Positions 21,881 to 32,076 of a stretch of DNA of 46,494 nt are shown piece after piece. Position numbers and translations under genes: made by a program. The stretch spans positions 54,673-101,166 of the forward strand of contig PS015288.1 of NCBI GenBank assembly GCA_048213135.1. Direction: 5' to 3'. Position 1 is the first letter of the stretch. The number at the start of each line of letters is the position of its first letter. The stretch is from Reclinomonas americana ATCC 50394 (lineage: Eukaryota; Jakobida; Jakobea; Jakobida). The notes beneath the pieces were generated by a model, which worked only from the letters and a program-made list of their open reading frames with translations, did no database searches and was not told the DNA's origin.

Positions 21881-24800
21881 TCACCCCCTGAACACCAACT
21901 CGCCCATCGTCTCAAACCGCTTGCCAAGCACCTTCCTCTCCGCCTCCATTGCCTCCTCCAGCGCATCACTGCTGTCCCCATCGTCACCCCTCTCGGGAAT
22001 CTCCACCACTCCCGTATAGTAGCGCGCGGTGGCCAGCAGATCCATGTTGGTCGCCGACCACGCCTCGGGGGGTGATCGCAAGAATTTGCCCGAGGCGGTG
22101 GTGGCCCACGCGGTCAGCGCCTGCCACACAATAAAGGAGTCGCGTCCCTGCATCTCCTGAATCATGGCGCGCACAGTCTCCATGTGATCCTCCTCCTCCT
22201 CGTCGTCGTCGTCCTTTTCACCATCATCATCTTCATCCTCGTCATCTTCGTCCTCCTCCTCCTCCTCGTCATACGACTCTTCATCCTCGTCGTGGTGCGC
22301 TTCCGCCACCTTTTCTTCTTGTTCTTCTTCTACCACTTCGCGCATGTGTGACGACACGCGACTGCTCTGATCGTCCGCGACTGGGGGTGGTGGTGGTATC
22401 GGCGCAGCCTGCGCAGCGTAGGTAAATATGCGCGGAGCTCCCGGTGAAGGATCTGAAAAGGCAAACGTGGTCAGCGAAAAATGAAAAAAGGGATGTGGAG
22501 GGGAGTTGATCACGCACCAATGGTGGGATCCAGCGACGCCACCAGCACGGACGTGGGTTCGGGGTGCGACGGAGGAACCACAAAGGCGGTGGCGGGGGGA
22601 GCGGGAGGAGATGCAGGCACAGCGGGTGTGCGCAGCATTTGGGCCACCGGGAAGCGATGGCGCAGCGACTCCAGCTCGCGTCGCCGACGCGAACGCGGCG
22701 ACAGCTCCTCCTCACTCACTGGCGGAGGCGGTGGCGATGACTCGCTGGGCCGACCAATGAGACGGGACACCAGCGGCGAGGGAGTGTAGGTTGGCGACGG
22801 TGTGGCTGATGAGGAAGACGATGAAGACGGTGGTGGTGGTGGTGTGGGCGTAGATGGAGGCTCGGGAGCCGCCGACTCAGCAGCGGCTGTAGCGACGGTG
22901 GTGGTGGTGGTGGTGGTGGTGGACGTGACTTCCACAGGCGCAGGTTGCACCACATCTGCTGGCGGTGCCTCTGCGCCGTCGTCGCGCTGCAAAAAGGCCA
23001 ACATGGCGGTCTCGGGATCGCCGACCTGCAGCACTTGTTGGTGAGAAGCGACTTCAACGCACCAGAAAGAGAAGAGTGGATGCACACCGTTACAGCCTCA
23101 CGCTTTGTCGCAGGACCAGGGAGCGTGCGGCGGAATACAACGTATGGCAAATGCTGTTGGGACTGTTGCGGCTGTGGTGGTGGTGGTGACGCGCTCGCGG
23201 ATGATGATGATGCACCACTGCCGGACGCAGAGGCTTCACCCGCGAGTGGAGGAGAGGGAGGCGGCGGCGGATCCTCAAATCGTACACGGCGGCCACGAGT
23301 GGGGCCCTGCGGAACCACCTCCTCGTGAATGGTGACGGTCGCCGGCGGGGGAGGTGGCGGGGATACCGCGGTCGTGTCGCGCTCCACAACGTCTCCTGTG
23401 GCCGAAATGAGTAAGAATGAGGAACGACAGAGAGAGAGAGAGGGAGAATAGACGCACCGAGCAGTCGCTGTGCCTTGCTGGCGTCCGAGGAAGATGACGA
23501 TGACGATGTTGGCTTCTTGCCCGCTCCTTGCTTCTTCGGTGCAGGCTTGGGTGGGGGCTCAGAACTCGACGGGCCGGCAGCGGCAGCAGCGGAAGCTGCT
23601 GCTGTGGCCGCCAACGAATCGGCGGCCGCCGTCACCTCCGCCTCGCGCCGGCGTCGTGCCGCGTCGAGAATCTCGTCAAACAGGAACAGCGAGTCTTTCA
23701 CGTCGTGCACCAGCGGATCGGAGAGGAACTGCTCAATGAATCTGTGCGCGATCGTGAGCAGGGAGGCGTGGAGAGAAGGGCACGCGCAGCCGCAACTCCA
23801 TGAGTGTCTCGGGCGACATGATGGCGCGCTTCGGGTTGTGCAGGCAGGCCTGGCTGAACACGGCGCTGGCCTCGCGGCATCGTCGGGAGCAGAAGGGGAA
23901 GTCGGGGTCGACGGGGGTGGGCTTGTGCTATAGAGGGGGGAGGGGGGTGAGGGCAAAGGGGGAGAGGGAAAGAGAGGANNNNNNNNNNNNNNNNNNNNCA
24001 GGAGAAGAAGGGAAGAGCCCAAGACAGGAAAAAGGAAAGAGAAGTGGAGTGCATCACTGCGAAGGAAGGCAGCTGACAACCGCCAGAGCCGTCCTTCTCT
24101 CTCTCTCACACACTCACTCACTCACTCTCAGTCTCACACTCCTTCGCTCATTCACTCACTCACTCACTCCCTCCGTCCCTCCCTCCCTCTCTCTCTCACA
24201 CACACTCACTCACCCACTCACTCACACTCACCCACTCACTCACTCTCACACACACTCACTCACTCTCTCTCTCTCTCTTTGTCCCTCCCCCTCTCGCTCT
24301 CTTCTCTTTCCACGTTGTTGCACCTCTCTGTCCCTCTCTCTCGCTCTCTTCTTTCCCACGCTGTTGCGCCTCCCAGCTCCCACGTCAACAGTGTGTGTAT
24401 GCGAGTGTATGCGTTTGTGTCTATGTCTCTCGCTTGTTTCCTTGCCTCTCTCCATCCCCGTGTCGCTTGTTAGTATGTGCAAGCGATGTGATAGAAAAGA
24501 AATCAGAACAAAGAGAGAAAGGTGAGTGAAGAAGATTCCTGTGCCTCTATCACTGAGGAGAGAAATGCATTGAATGCACTATAGGTGAATGGTGGAGACA
24601 TGCAAAGACAGTCGCAGATGCAAGACCGATCGTTGACTCACAGGGGAAGGCAGACGCAAGAGACTTTCCACCCAATGCGCGTCAGAGGAGAAACTCACTC
24701 TTTCTTCTTCTTCTTCTCCTTCCACTCCTTCTCCTCTTCTTGTTGTTGTTCTTCTCTTTCTCATTCTCCTCCTCCTCCTCCTCCTCCTCCTCCTCCTCGT

Positions 24801-25110
24801 TGTTGTTGTAGTTCTTCTTGTTCTTCTCCTCCTCCACTTCCTCTTCTTCTCTCTCTCTCTCACACTCTGCACACACACACGCTCAATCTCCTCCACACTC
24901 TGTCTTCAATCTCCTCGACCAGCCATTCATTCTGCACACAAACGATAGTTCTTTCCTTCTCCGTCCCTCTGCTTTGTCTCAATCACTCACCGGCTTTGGC
25001 ACGATCTCCTCGTCCAGCAATCGTTCGCAGCACGGAAATCCACACCGTTTCATCACCATGGAGCGCTCCTCGAGAATCTCGGCGTACAGGTCCGCAGTCA
25101 GTGCCGGGCT
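21881..25110 (-). CDS. RPAP2: RPAP2/Rtr1 RNA polymerase II CTD phosphatase, 5' end missing
   Basis: Visible exons: 25110-24991, 23927-23784, 23728-23458, 23395-23102, 23051-22518, 22452-21881. They sum to 1,935 nt, 644 aa in one frame; the first exon(s) lie in or beyond the gap at 25302-25697. The Rtr1 zinc domain is split over two exons: ILEERSMVMKRCGFPCCERL gives the first cysteine pair, and FPFCSRRCREAS the second (FCSxxCxxAS signature). Family role: removes Ser5 phosphate from the Pol II C-terminal domain and assists Pol II import. The remaining 500 residues are low complexity: alanine/serine, polyproline, polythreonine, then a long D/E tract (about 22190-22340) before a helical end (FIVWQALTAWAT ... 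GELVFRG). The acceptor of the third exon could be 23728 or 23731; both keep the frame. Confidence 0.85.
23928..24990 (-). repeat. RPAP2 intron with CT/CACT simple repeats and a gap
   Basis: A 1.06-kb intron separates the two cysteine pairs of the Rtr1 domain. The plus strand holds (CACT)n/(CT)n from about 24094 to 24280, a pyrimidine stretch with CTCCTC and TTCTTC runs (24690-24850), and an N gap at 23979-23998. Two copies of a TTTCCCACG(C/T)TGTTGCGCCTC-like segment occur near 24305 and 24353. Confidence 0.55.
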
Positions 25111-25226
25111 CTGTGTCACACACGAGGTGAGCGAATGGCGCAACAGAGTGCACGGAAGACGCCGAAGAAATGGAAGTGAATGGTAATGAAAGTGCGGAGT
25201 GGGAGTGCAGCTCACGGACAGCAAGG

Positions 25227-25295
<69 letters not shown>

Positions 25296-25719
25296 TAGTA
25301 GNNNNNNNNNNNNNNNNNNNNNNNNNNNNNNNNNNNNNNNNNNNNNNNNNNNNNNNNNNNNNNNNNNNNNNNNNNNNNNNNNNNNNNNNNNNNNNNNNNN
25401 NNNNNNNNNNNNNNNNNNNNNNNNNNNNNNNNNNNNNNNNNNNNNNNNNNNNNNNNNNNNNNNNNNNNNNNNNNNNNNNNNNNNNNNNNNNNNNNNNNNN
25501 NNNNNNNNNNNNNNNNNNNNNNNNNNNNNNNNNNNNNNNNNNNNNNNNNNNNNNNNNNNNNNNNNNNNNNNNNNNNNNNNNNNNNNNNNNNNNNNNNNNN
25601 NNNNNNNNNNNNNNNNNNNNNNNNNNNNNNNNNNNNNNNNNNNNNNNNNNNNNNNNNNNNNNNNNNNNNNNNNNNNNNNNNNNNNNNNNNNNNNNNNTCC
25701 AAAATGGACAAACAGAGGA
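25111..25719. other. (GA)n run and assembly gap upstream of RPAP2
   Basis: A pure (GA)n tract at about 25228-25292 ends in AGTAGTAGTAG and runs into 396 N (25302-25697). The missing RPAP2 5' exon is probably here. Confidence 0.6.
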
Positions 25720-26188
25720 TGACGTCACTTTCACCGCACGACAGAGGGGCTTTGCACGAGGCGGAAAAACAAAGTGAAATAGCACAGCTTCTTTCCGCAG
25801 ACAGAGCGTGCTTCAGAAGGAAACACAATGCAAATCTCGTGGACAGTCGCGGACAGATCATGCAGAACGTCACTTTCACCAAACTGATTCTTGGGATGCA
25901 CCACACAACGCCTCTCGCATACTATTGCACTCCCTTCGTAGACTGCATGCGCTGCAAAAAGCAGAGAGTGCAAATTTTTCCTTGTTCGTGGACAGTCGCG
26001 GACAGATGACGTCACTTTCACCACACTGTGTTTTCCAGTGATGCACCACACTGCAACGACTTTTGCTTACTGCTCTCACAAACAACACGAGCTACAAAGA
26101 AAAGCAGAGAGTGCAAATTTTCCCTTGTTCGTGGACAGTCACGGACAGATGACGTCACTTTCGCGCCACCACGCACTTGCAAACCCGC
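25720..26188. promoter_or_regulatory. Tandem repeat with CRE-like TGACGTCA sites in the RPAP2/RAD51D divergent region
   Basis: A unit of about 141-146 bp is repeated. Each has GGACAGTC(G/A)CGGACAGAT followed by GATGACGTCACTTTC and, in the middle copies, GATGCACCACAC. Perfect TGACGTCA palindromes (the ATF/CREB-type core) are at 25720-25727, 26007-26014 and 26150-26157; a degraded copy (AACGTCAC) is at 25866. The last lies 32 bp before the RAD51D ATG. The region separates two divergently transcribed genes, which fits promoter use, but this is inference. Confidence 0.6.
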
Positions 26189-28705
26189 ATGTCGATTGGA
26201 GAGGAGGAGGAGAGCTTTCGGAGAGAGCAGCTGGAGGAGCACGGGTTGGGCAGAGGTTTGTGAGAGTCGACTCTTTGTCTGTCCTCTCTTCTTTTTTCTC
26301 ATTGTGTTTTTTTGCAGATGCCGCGCTTCTTCTCTTTGATGAGCGACGGAGCAGCGATGCGCCAGTGATGCGCGTGTTTTCACCAAGTGTTGAGTTTTTT
26401 TCTTCATTCACTCTCTCTCTCTCACACACACACAGACGCACAAGTTGTCAGTGATTCACTAAATCTCTCACTGACTCACTCTCTCTTGCACGCACTCCCT
26501 CCCTGTCTGTCTCTCTCCTCCTCCTTTCCACTCACCTTTGCTGTTTCCTTCCCCCTCCCTCACTCTCTCCCTGCCTCAATCACTCTGCTCTTCACTTGCC
26601 ATCTCACTCTCTCTCTCACTCGCCCTCTTCCCCCTTCCTTCTCCGTTCCTGCTCCACCCTTTCCCCTCCTTCACTCATTGCACTCACACCTGCACTCTCT
26701 CTCCCTTCTCCCCCTTTCTCACTCACACGCATCCTCTTTCCCCTTCCCTCACTTCTCCCTTGATCCCCTTCTCCAACCCTTCTTCTTTCTCCCTTCCCGC
26801 TTCTCCACCCCCCTTCTCCCTCCCTCTCCCTCGCACCCTCTTACTCACACACTCACTCATTCACTCACTCTCTCCCTCACAAACACACTCACTCTCTCTC
26901 CCTTCTCCCTCCATCCCCCCTTCTCCCCCCTCCCTCTCCCTCTCACCCACAGGAGCTTCGCTCATACCGACTGGCCGCTGCAGAGCGCTTGGCGCCACCA
27001 CGCGTCTCCGTGCAAGACATGCTGCGGAGAATGAGTGTGCCGACGCGGTTGACGCACCTGGCCACGGGTGTTGCCACGTTGCGTTGTATGCCGATGCTGC
27101 CTCTCGACTCTTCCTCTTCACCTTCATTCTCTTCCTCTTTCTCCTCTTTCACCGTCTTTCTCGTCTTCTACTTCTTCTTCTTCTCTCAATCCGTGTTCCT
27201 GTCCGTGTCTTTGTCTTTCTTTTCTCCTCCCTCCTTCTTCTTGTTGTTCTTGTTCTTCTTCTTCTTCTTCTTCTTCTTCTCCTTCTCCTTCTTCCTCTTC
27301 ATCTCCTTCTCCTTCTTCTTCGTCTTCCTCTTCATCTTCTTTTTTCATCGTCTTTCTCGTCTTCTTCTTCTTCTTCTCTCAATCCTCGTTCCTTGTCTTT
27401 CTTTCGTCATTCTTTTTCTTCTCCTTCTTCTTCTCCTTCTTCTTCTTCTCCTTCTATTCTACTTCTTCTTCTTCTTCTTCTTCTTCTCCTCCTCCTCCTC
27501 CTCCTCCTCCCCCTTCTCCTTCTCCTCCTCATCCTCCTTCTCCTCCTCCTCCTCCTCCTCCCTTCTTCTCCTCCTCCCCCCTTTCTCCCCCTTCCCCCTT
27601 CTCCTTCCCCCCTTCCCCCCGTCCCCTTCCCTCCCTCACCCTCCTCCCCCCACCCAGCATCGACGACCTCCTGGGCGGCGGCATTGCCGTGGGCGAGGTC
27701 ACCGAGATTGTAGGTCCCACCGCCAGCGGAAAGACGCAGGCATGTTAAAGCACCCTCAACTTTCCCTTTCCCTGATCTCTCTCTCTCTCATCGCTCACTC
27801 CCAGCTGATGCACCACCTCACCGCCGCCACCCTCCTCCTCCCGCTGCGTCCCACCGTCGTCTACGTCGACACCTCCAACTCGTTCTCTCCGGACCGCCTG
27901 CTGGCGTTCCTCCAAACCCTCGCCCCACCCGAAGTCGCCGACAATGAGGAGTTTCTGCGCGACGCCATGTCGCGGACTCGCTGCGTGCGACTGTACTCGC
28001 TGGTCGACCTCACGCGGCGACTGGCCTCGTTTGTGCATCAGTGGCCCTCGCAGCAGCAGCAGGGAGCAGTTGAGTAGGAGTGCAAAAGTCCGTGTGTGGT
28101 TTCACAAGCTCAATGCCTCGCCGTGACAGTGCTACCCGCTGCTGATTGTTGACTCGCCCGGTGCCTGCCTGGCAGTGGAGATTGGCGGCGAGAAGCTGGC
28201 TGGTCATCAGCAAATGGTGAACATTACGCGCTCCGTGAAGCAGCTGGCGGTGGAGCGTGGTGTGGCCGTGTGTCTGGTGAACCACACCGTCGGAAGCAAC
28301 AGCGTGATGGATGAGTCGGTGGCGGCGACCGACGAAGGTGCGTGTGTGTACATTACCGCTCGTGGTTACAGGAGTGGCCTCACACTCAGATCAACAGTGA
28401 TTGTCAAGGCTGCGTTGGGCGACTCGTGGGCCGCCGGTTCGCACACACAGTTGGTGTTGTTTCACGGCGAGGGTGTTCGTCGCACGGGCGGTGGTGGTGG
28501 TGGTGGTGGTCATACGCACCGTCGCGCCACCATTGCTCGCAGCTCGGTGGAGCCACCACCACAGGCAGGCGGCTCGCAACCATGCTGCGTGTCATTTTCC
28601 ATTGCCGACGACGCCTTGCTGTCGGTGTCTGCCGAGGCCGAGGCGACAGGCAGTGGTGCAGTGCATACGGTCGCGCACCGCCAGGAAGCTATGATGGCGA
28701 CGTAG
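26189..28705 (+). CDS. RAD51D: RAD51D-type RecA/RAD51 paralogue (recombination ATPase)
   Basis: Seven exons: 26189-26255, 26318-26364, 26953-27077, 27658-27739, 27805-28068, 28130-28337, 28398-28705. They total 1,101 nt, 366 aa. Seen: LATGVATIDDLLGGG, then GEVTEIVGPTASGKTQ (Walker A GPTASGKT, residues about 95-102), VVYVDT, the hydrophobic Walker B strand YPLLIVDS, VCLVNHT, and ALGDSWAAGSHTQLVL. GEVTEIVG and the GG..L.GHQ segment fit RAD51D better than RAD51C or XRCC3. Role: homologous recombination, as a partner of the other RAD51 paralogues. The N-terminal helical part is short and diverged. Exon 4 ends in CAG followed by GCATGT, a GC donor; the upstream donor is GTTGCGTT. Introns 2 and 3 are almost pure pyrimidine. 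Confidence 0.87.
26365..26952 (+). repeat. Polypyrimidine intron 2 of RAD51D
   Basis: 588 nt, nearly all C/T with CACT and CTCC words from 26402 to the acceptor. It carries no coding sequence. Confidence 0.7.
27078..27657 (+). repeat. (TTC)n/(CTC)n intron 3 of RAD51D
   Basis: 580 nt starting with donor GTTGCGTT. It holds a partial internal duplication (TCTTCTTCTTCTCTCAATCC-like segments near 27170 and 27365) and long TTC, then CTC, runs. The open frames across it are leucine/serine/phenylalanine artefacts. Confidence 0.7.
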
Positions 28706-29394
28706 CATGAACGAGGAGTACGCCGCCCGTGGTTCCGCGATGCCGAGGACGAAGGGAGCTGTCGGTTGATGCGCACGTCAAAAGCAAACATGCACAGTGC
28801 TCGGACAAGCTCAACAGATAATGAAACGAAAGAGTTTTCAGCGGTTTTTCATGCAAACAACTACTTTGCAATAATGCCTTGCCGACAATGACCTTGGCAC
28901 ACCAACAATATACAAAACACATAGTTACTCTTCTCCAACAGTCATCTTTTCTTTCAGGAGGCTTGGCCTCAAACAGATAGCGGCCTACGTACGCGCTGCA
29001 GTTGTTGAAGCTGGGTGCTGCAGTCGCGTCGCGATGGTCAACAAACAAGCAACAGCTGTCTTGATGACCAAGTTCAACCGTATCCAAAACATCAACACAG
29101 ACACCAATCTTGAGGCAGCAGCAGGTAATATAATAGAACTTCACTGAGACATACACAACAATGAGCATCTACCAGTGATCGCCAACAAGTCTCGTGTGTT
29201 TTCCTTCTACAACTAAAACTGTTGTTAAGTGTGTTGTCGATGTTGAGAATAAAGCCCTATTCAGGAAACACAGCCTCCAGACTCCTACCTGGTCTGAGGC
29301 TGGTGGGAGACAAGTTGCTTGGTTCTGAGTTTTGAGCCGGCTTGCAAAACAGCTGCTGTTGCTCGTTGGAGATCAGGAATGATTTGTTGATGTC
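28706..29394. other. Convergent intergenic region, nothing recognised
   Basis: This lies between the 3' ends of RAD51D (+) and the first WD40 gene (-). It is less GC-rich than its flanks. AATAAA occurs at about 29250 on the plus strand and could be a poly(A) signal for RAD51D, though it is far from the stop. The minus-strand ORF 28689-29168 has no recognisable domain. Confidence 0.35.
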
Positions 29395-30480
29395 CTACAG
29401 TCCAAGGCCTCCGTCAGAGAAGGACCGACAGGCGACAACCTCAGCCTCCTCCACCAAGAAGCACCGCAGCACGATCTCCACCAAGCAACGCGGGTCACCC
29501 TCCTCGTCGCCCTCACGCTGCATCTCCTGCACTGCGCACATGGCCGAGCGCGCACAGCCGAGCTCCAGGCGAGCGAGGCCGCATGGCGTCGACCACACTC
29601 TCACCGTCTTGTCCGCACTCCCGCTCACGACATACTGACTGCAGGGAGTGACGGCAACACTACGCACCCACCCACTGTGTCCCGTCAGCCGCCGCACCTC
29701 CTTTCCACTCGCCAACGACCACACTCGCACTGTGTGGTCGTAACTCCCACTCACTGCGTGCTGACCATCGGCAGTGACAACGACAGCGTAAACCAAAGAC
29801 GCGTGTCCATCCATTCGTCGCACCTCCTTGCCACTCGCCAGCAACCACACTCGCACTGTCGTGTCATCACCTCCGCTCACCACGTGCAGACCGTCGCAAG
29901 TGACGGCGACACAAAACACCACACAACAATATGCATTCCACAGTCGCACTTCTTCCCCAGTCGCAAGAGACCACACTCGCACAGTAGTATCATCACCCCC
30001 GCTCACCACGTGCAGACCATCGGGGGTGACGGCCACAGACATCACCCTTCCCGCGTGTCCCTCCATCCGTTTCACTTGCTCTCCACTTGCCACAGACCAC
30101 ACTCGCACGCTCTTGTCCTTGCTCCCGCTGACAATGTGCTGCCCGTCGGGAGTGACGGCAACAGAGAGCACGTCTGCAGTATGTCCCTCCAACTGATGCA
30201 CTTACTCACCACTCGCCAGTGACCACACTCGCACAGTGCTATCCGCACTTCCGTTCACAATGTGTCGCCCGTCGGGAGTGATGGCGAGAGACGTCACCCA
30301 GTTGGTCTGTCCCTCCAGTCGTTGCGCTTGCGCTCCACTGGCAAGTGGCCACACACGGATGGTCTCGTCAAAGCCGCCACTCACAACGTGCTGCCCGTCG
30401 GGAGTGATGGCGACAGACCACAGCTTGTCAAGGTGGCCACGCAGGCACTTGTGTGGGAGAGACGGGGGAGGTGAGGACAT
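29395..30480 (-). pseudogene. WD40 propeller gene, copy 1, with an in-frame stop after blade 2
   Basis: One exon-like frame of 362 codons from ATG 30480 to TAG 29395-29397. It carries seven WD40 blades and the family's C-terminal tail (RCFLVEEAEVV ... SDGGLGL). TAA at 30202-30204 interrupts it: SLASGE-stop-VHQLEGH, where siblings have E or K. No frame change accompanies it, and both sides keep clean WD40 sequence. So it is a recent nonsense change, a sequencing error, or a short intron: GTGAGTAAG overlaps the stop and a CAG lies 36 nt further on, but removing it would delete a conserved blade segment. The N-terminus (MSSPPPSLPHKCLRGH) is closest to copy 5. Blade 5 is degenerate (LWNAYCCVVFCVAV). 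Function unknown; WD40 propellers are usually protein-binding scaffolds. Confidence 0.7.
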
Positions 30481-30733
30481 GGTGAGACAGGGCAAGAGTG
30501 TGCGTGAGTGTCCTTTGGAGTGAGGACACTCTGGATAGACTCCGTGTTGTTTATTGAGAGACAAAGCAATGCAGAAGCAGGAGGAGAACGAGGGGAAGAT
30601 AACACTAAAAGAGAAGCCGAAGGGAGCGAAACAAACAGAAAGAAAGAGAGAAGAACAGCGATCAATGCAATCCAGTAAACTCTCTATCTCTCTCTTTCTT
30701 CTTCGTCGTCTTCTTCTTTTCCCTCTCCACGAG
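30481..30733. other. Spacer between WD40 copies 1 and 2
   Basis: About 250 bp with a CT run near 30684-30720. It lacks the conserved upstream block seen before copies 2-4. TTTATTGAG near 30548 (CTCAATAAA on the minus strand) may be a poly(A) signal of copy 2. Confidence 0.35.
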
Positions 30734-31810
30734 TCACAGCCCGAGGCCCCCGGCAGAGAATGACCGATGGACAACAACCTCCGCCTCCTCGACCAAGAAG
30801 CACCGCAGCACAAGCTCTGGAAGGCAGCGCGAATCCACTTCTTCTTCGCCTTCTCCCTCACGCTGCATCTCCTGCACCGCCCGCAAAGCCGACCATGCCG
30901 CATCGAGTTCGTGCCAAGCGAGACCACACGGCGTCGACCACACTCGCACAGAGCCGTCGTCACCTCCACTCACCACGTGCTGCCCATCCGGCGCGACGGC
31001 CACACAGCGCACCGAATATCCCTCCAATCTTTGCACTTCTCGGCCTGTCTCCACGGACCATACTCGCATCGTTTGGTCCTTGCTCCCGCTCACAACGTGG
31101 CGACCATCCGGAGTGACGGCGACGGACCATACCCGCTCAGTGTGTCCCTCCAGACGCCACACTTGTTCGCCAGTGACCAGTGACCACACGCACACTGTCT
31201 TGTCCGCACTTCCACCCACTACATGCCGACTGTCGGGCGTCATGGCGAGACTCCCTGCGCCTCCCTTCATCCGTCGCACCTCTTCTCCGCTCGCCAGCGA
31301 CCACACACGCACAGTGCTGTCGTTGCTGCCACTCACCACGTGCTGTCCGTCGCGTGTAATGGCCACAGCGAGCACTAATCTCGTGTGTCCCTTCAGCACT
31401 CTGACTTGTTCTCCACTCGCCAGAGACCACACTCGAATGGTGGTGTCCCAGCTGCCACTCACTACATGGCGACCATCGGGAGTGACGGCGACAGACTCAA
31501 GCCAGTCAGTGTGACCCTTCAATCGGCGCACTTCTTTACCGCTCGCCAGTGACCACACTCGCACAGTCCTGTCCATACTCCCAGTGACAGCGTATTCGCT
31601 GTCGGGAGCAACGGCGACAGAGCACACATAGTTGGTGTGACCCTCCAACCGCCGCACCTCCTTGCCACTCGCCAGCGACCACACTCGCACAGTGAAGTCA
31701 TCACTTCCACTGACGATGTGCTGGCCATCGGGAGTGACGGCGACGGACTTGACTTTGCTGGAATGTGCACCCAAGCACTTGCATGTGAGGAGAGGAGGAG
31801 AGGATGACAT
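30734..31810 (-). CDS. WD40-repeat protein, copy 2 (intact)
   Basis: Single exon of 358 aa from ATG 31810 to its stop at 30734. It has seven WD40 blades with regular VAVTPDG(Q/R)H(I/V)VSGS and TVRVWSLASG motifs; blade 5 is shortened (RRMKGGAGSLAMTPDS). A tail of about 70 residues follows: WSTPCGLAWHELDAAWSA, an acidic linker, then VLRCFLVEEAEVVVHRSFSA ending GLGL. A seven-bladed propeller fills almost the whole protein and no catalytic domain is fused. Such regular, near-identical blades suggest recent internal amplification or gene conversion. It is preceded by the 5' block shared with copies 3 and 4. Partner unknown. Confidence 0.85.
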   Translation of the reverse strand: MSSSPPLLTCKCLGAHSSKVKSVAVTPDGQHIVSGSDDFTVRVWSLASGKEVRRLEGHTNYVCSVAVAPDSEYAVTGSMDRTVRVWSLASGKEVRRLKGHTDWLESVAVTPDGRHVVSGSWDTTIRVWSLASGEQVRVLKGHTRLVLAVAITRDGQHVVSGSNDSTVRVWSLASGEEVRRMKGGAGSLAMTPDSRHVVGGSADKTVCVWSLVTGEQVWRLEGHTERVWSVAVTPDGRHVVSGSKDQTMRVWSVETGREVQRLEGYSVRCVAVAPDGQHVVSGGDDGSVRVWSTPCGLAWHELDAAWSALRAVQEMQREGEGEEEVDSRCLPELVLRCFLVEEAEVVVHRSFSAGGLGL

Positions 31811-31945
31811 GCGTTCTGGAGTGGGTTAGATTTTTCCGTCCTCTTTGGAGGGGACGAAACGTGATCGGCCGTCGATGCTCGGTGTTGCTGCATAATACTT
31901 TACTGCGTGGTGCGATAGACAGAGACATAGGCTGCTGAACGGAAG
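31811..31945 (-). promoter_or_regulatory. Conserved 5' block upstream of WD40 copy 2
   Basis: Directly before the ATG, AAAAATCTAACCCACTCCAG is preceded by CGTCCCCTCCAAAGAGGACGG, a GTCCCCTCC...GAGGACGG imperfect inverted repeat, and a GATCGGCCGTCGATG element. The same block precedes copies 3 and 4. Confidence 0.6.
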
Positions 31946-32076
31946 CACAACAAAAAACAACAATTCGGCGACACGATGTATGTACACAAAGGAAACACTG
32001 CAAGACAACAGATCTAGAGAAAGCGATGAGAGAGAGAGAGAGGAGAAGGGCCTTCTCACTCCCTCTACAACAAAAG

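Noticed and set aside
26538-27713. 391-aa L/S/F-rich plus-strand ORF
   Set aside because: A translation of the polypyrimidine introns of RAD51D.
29677-30222. Plus-strand ORFs across the WD40 array rich in S, T, P and H (also 32026-32811, 33227-34228 and 34847-35638)
   Set aside because: They are the reverse complement of regular WD40 codons; the minus strand carries the recognisable protein.
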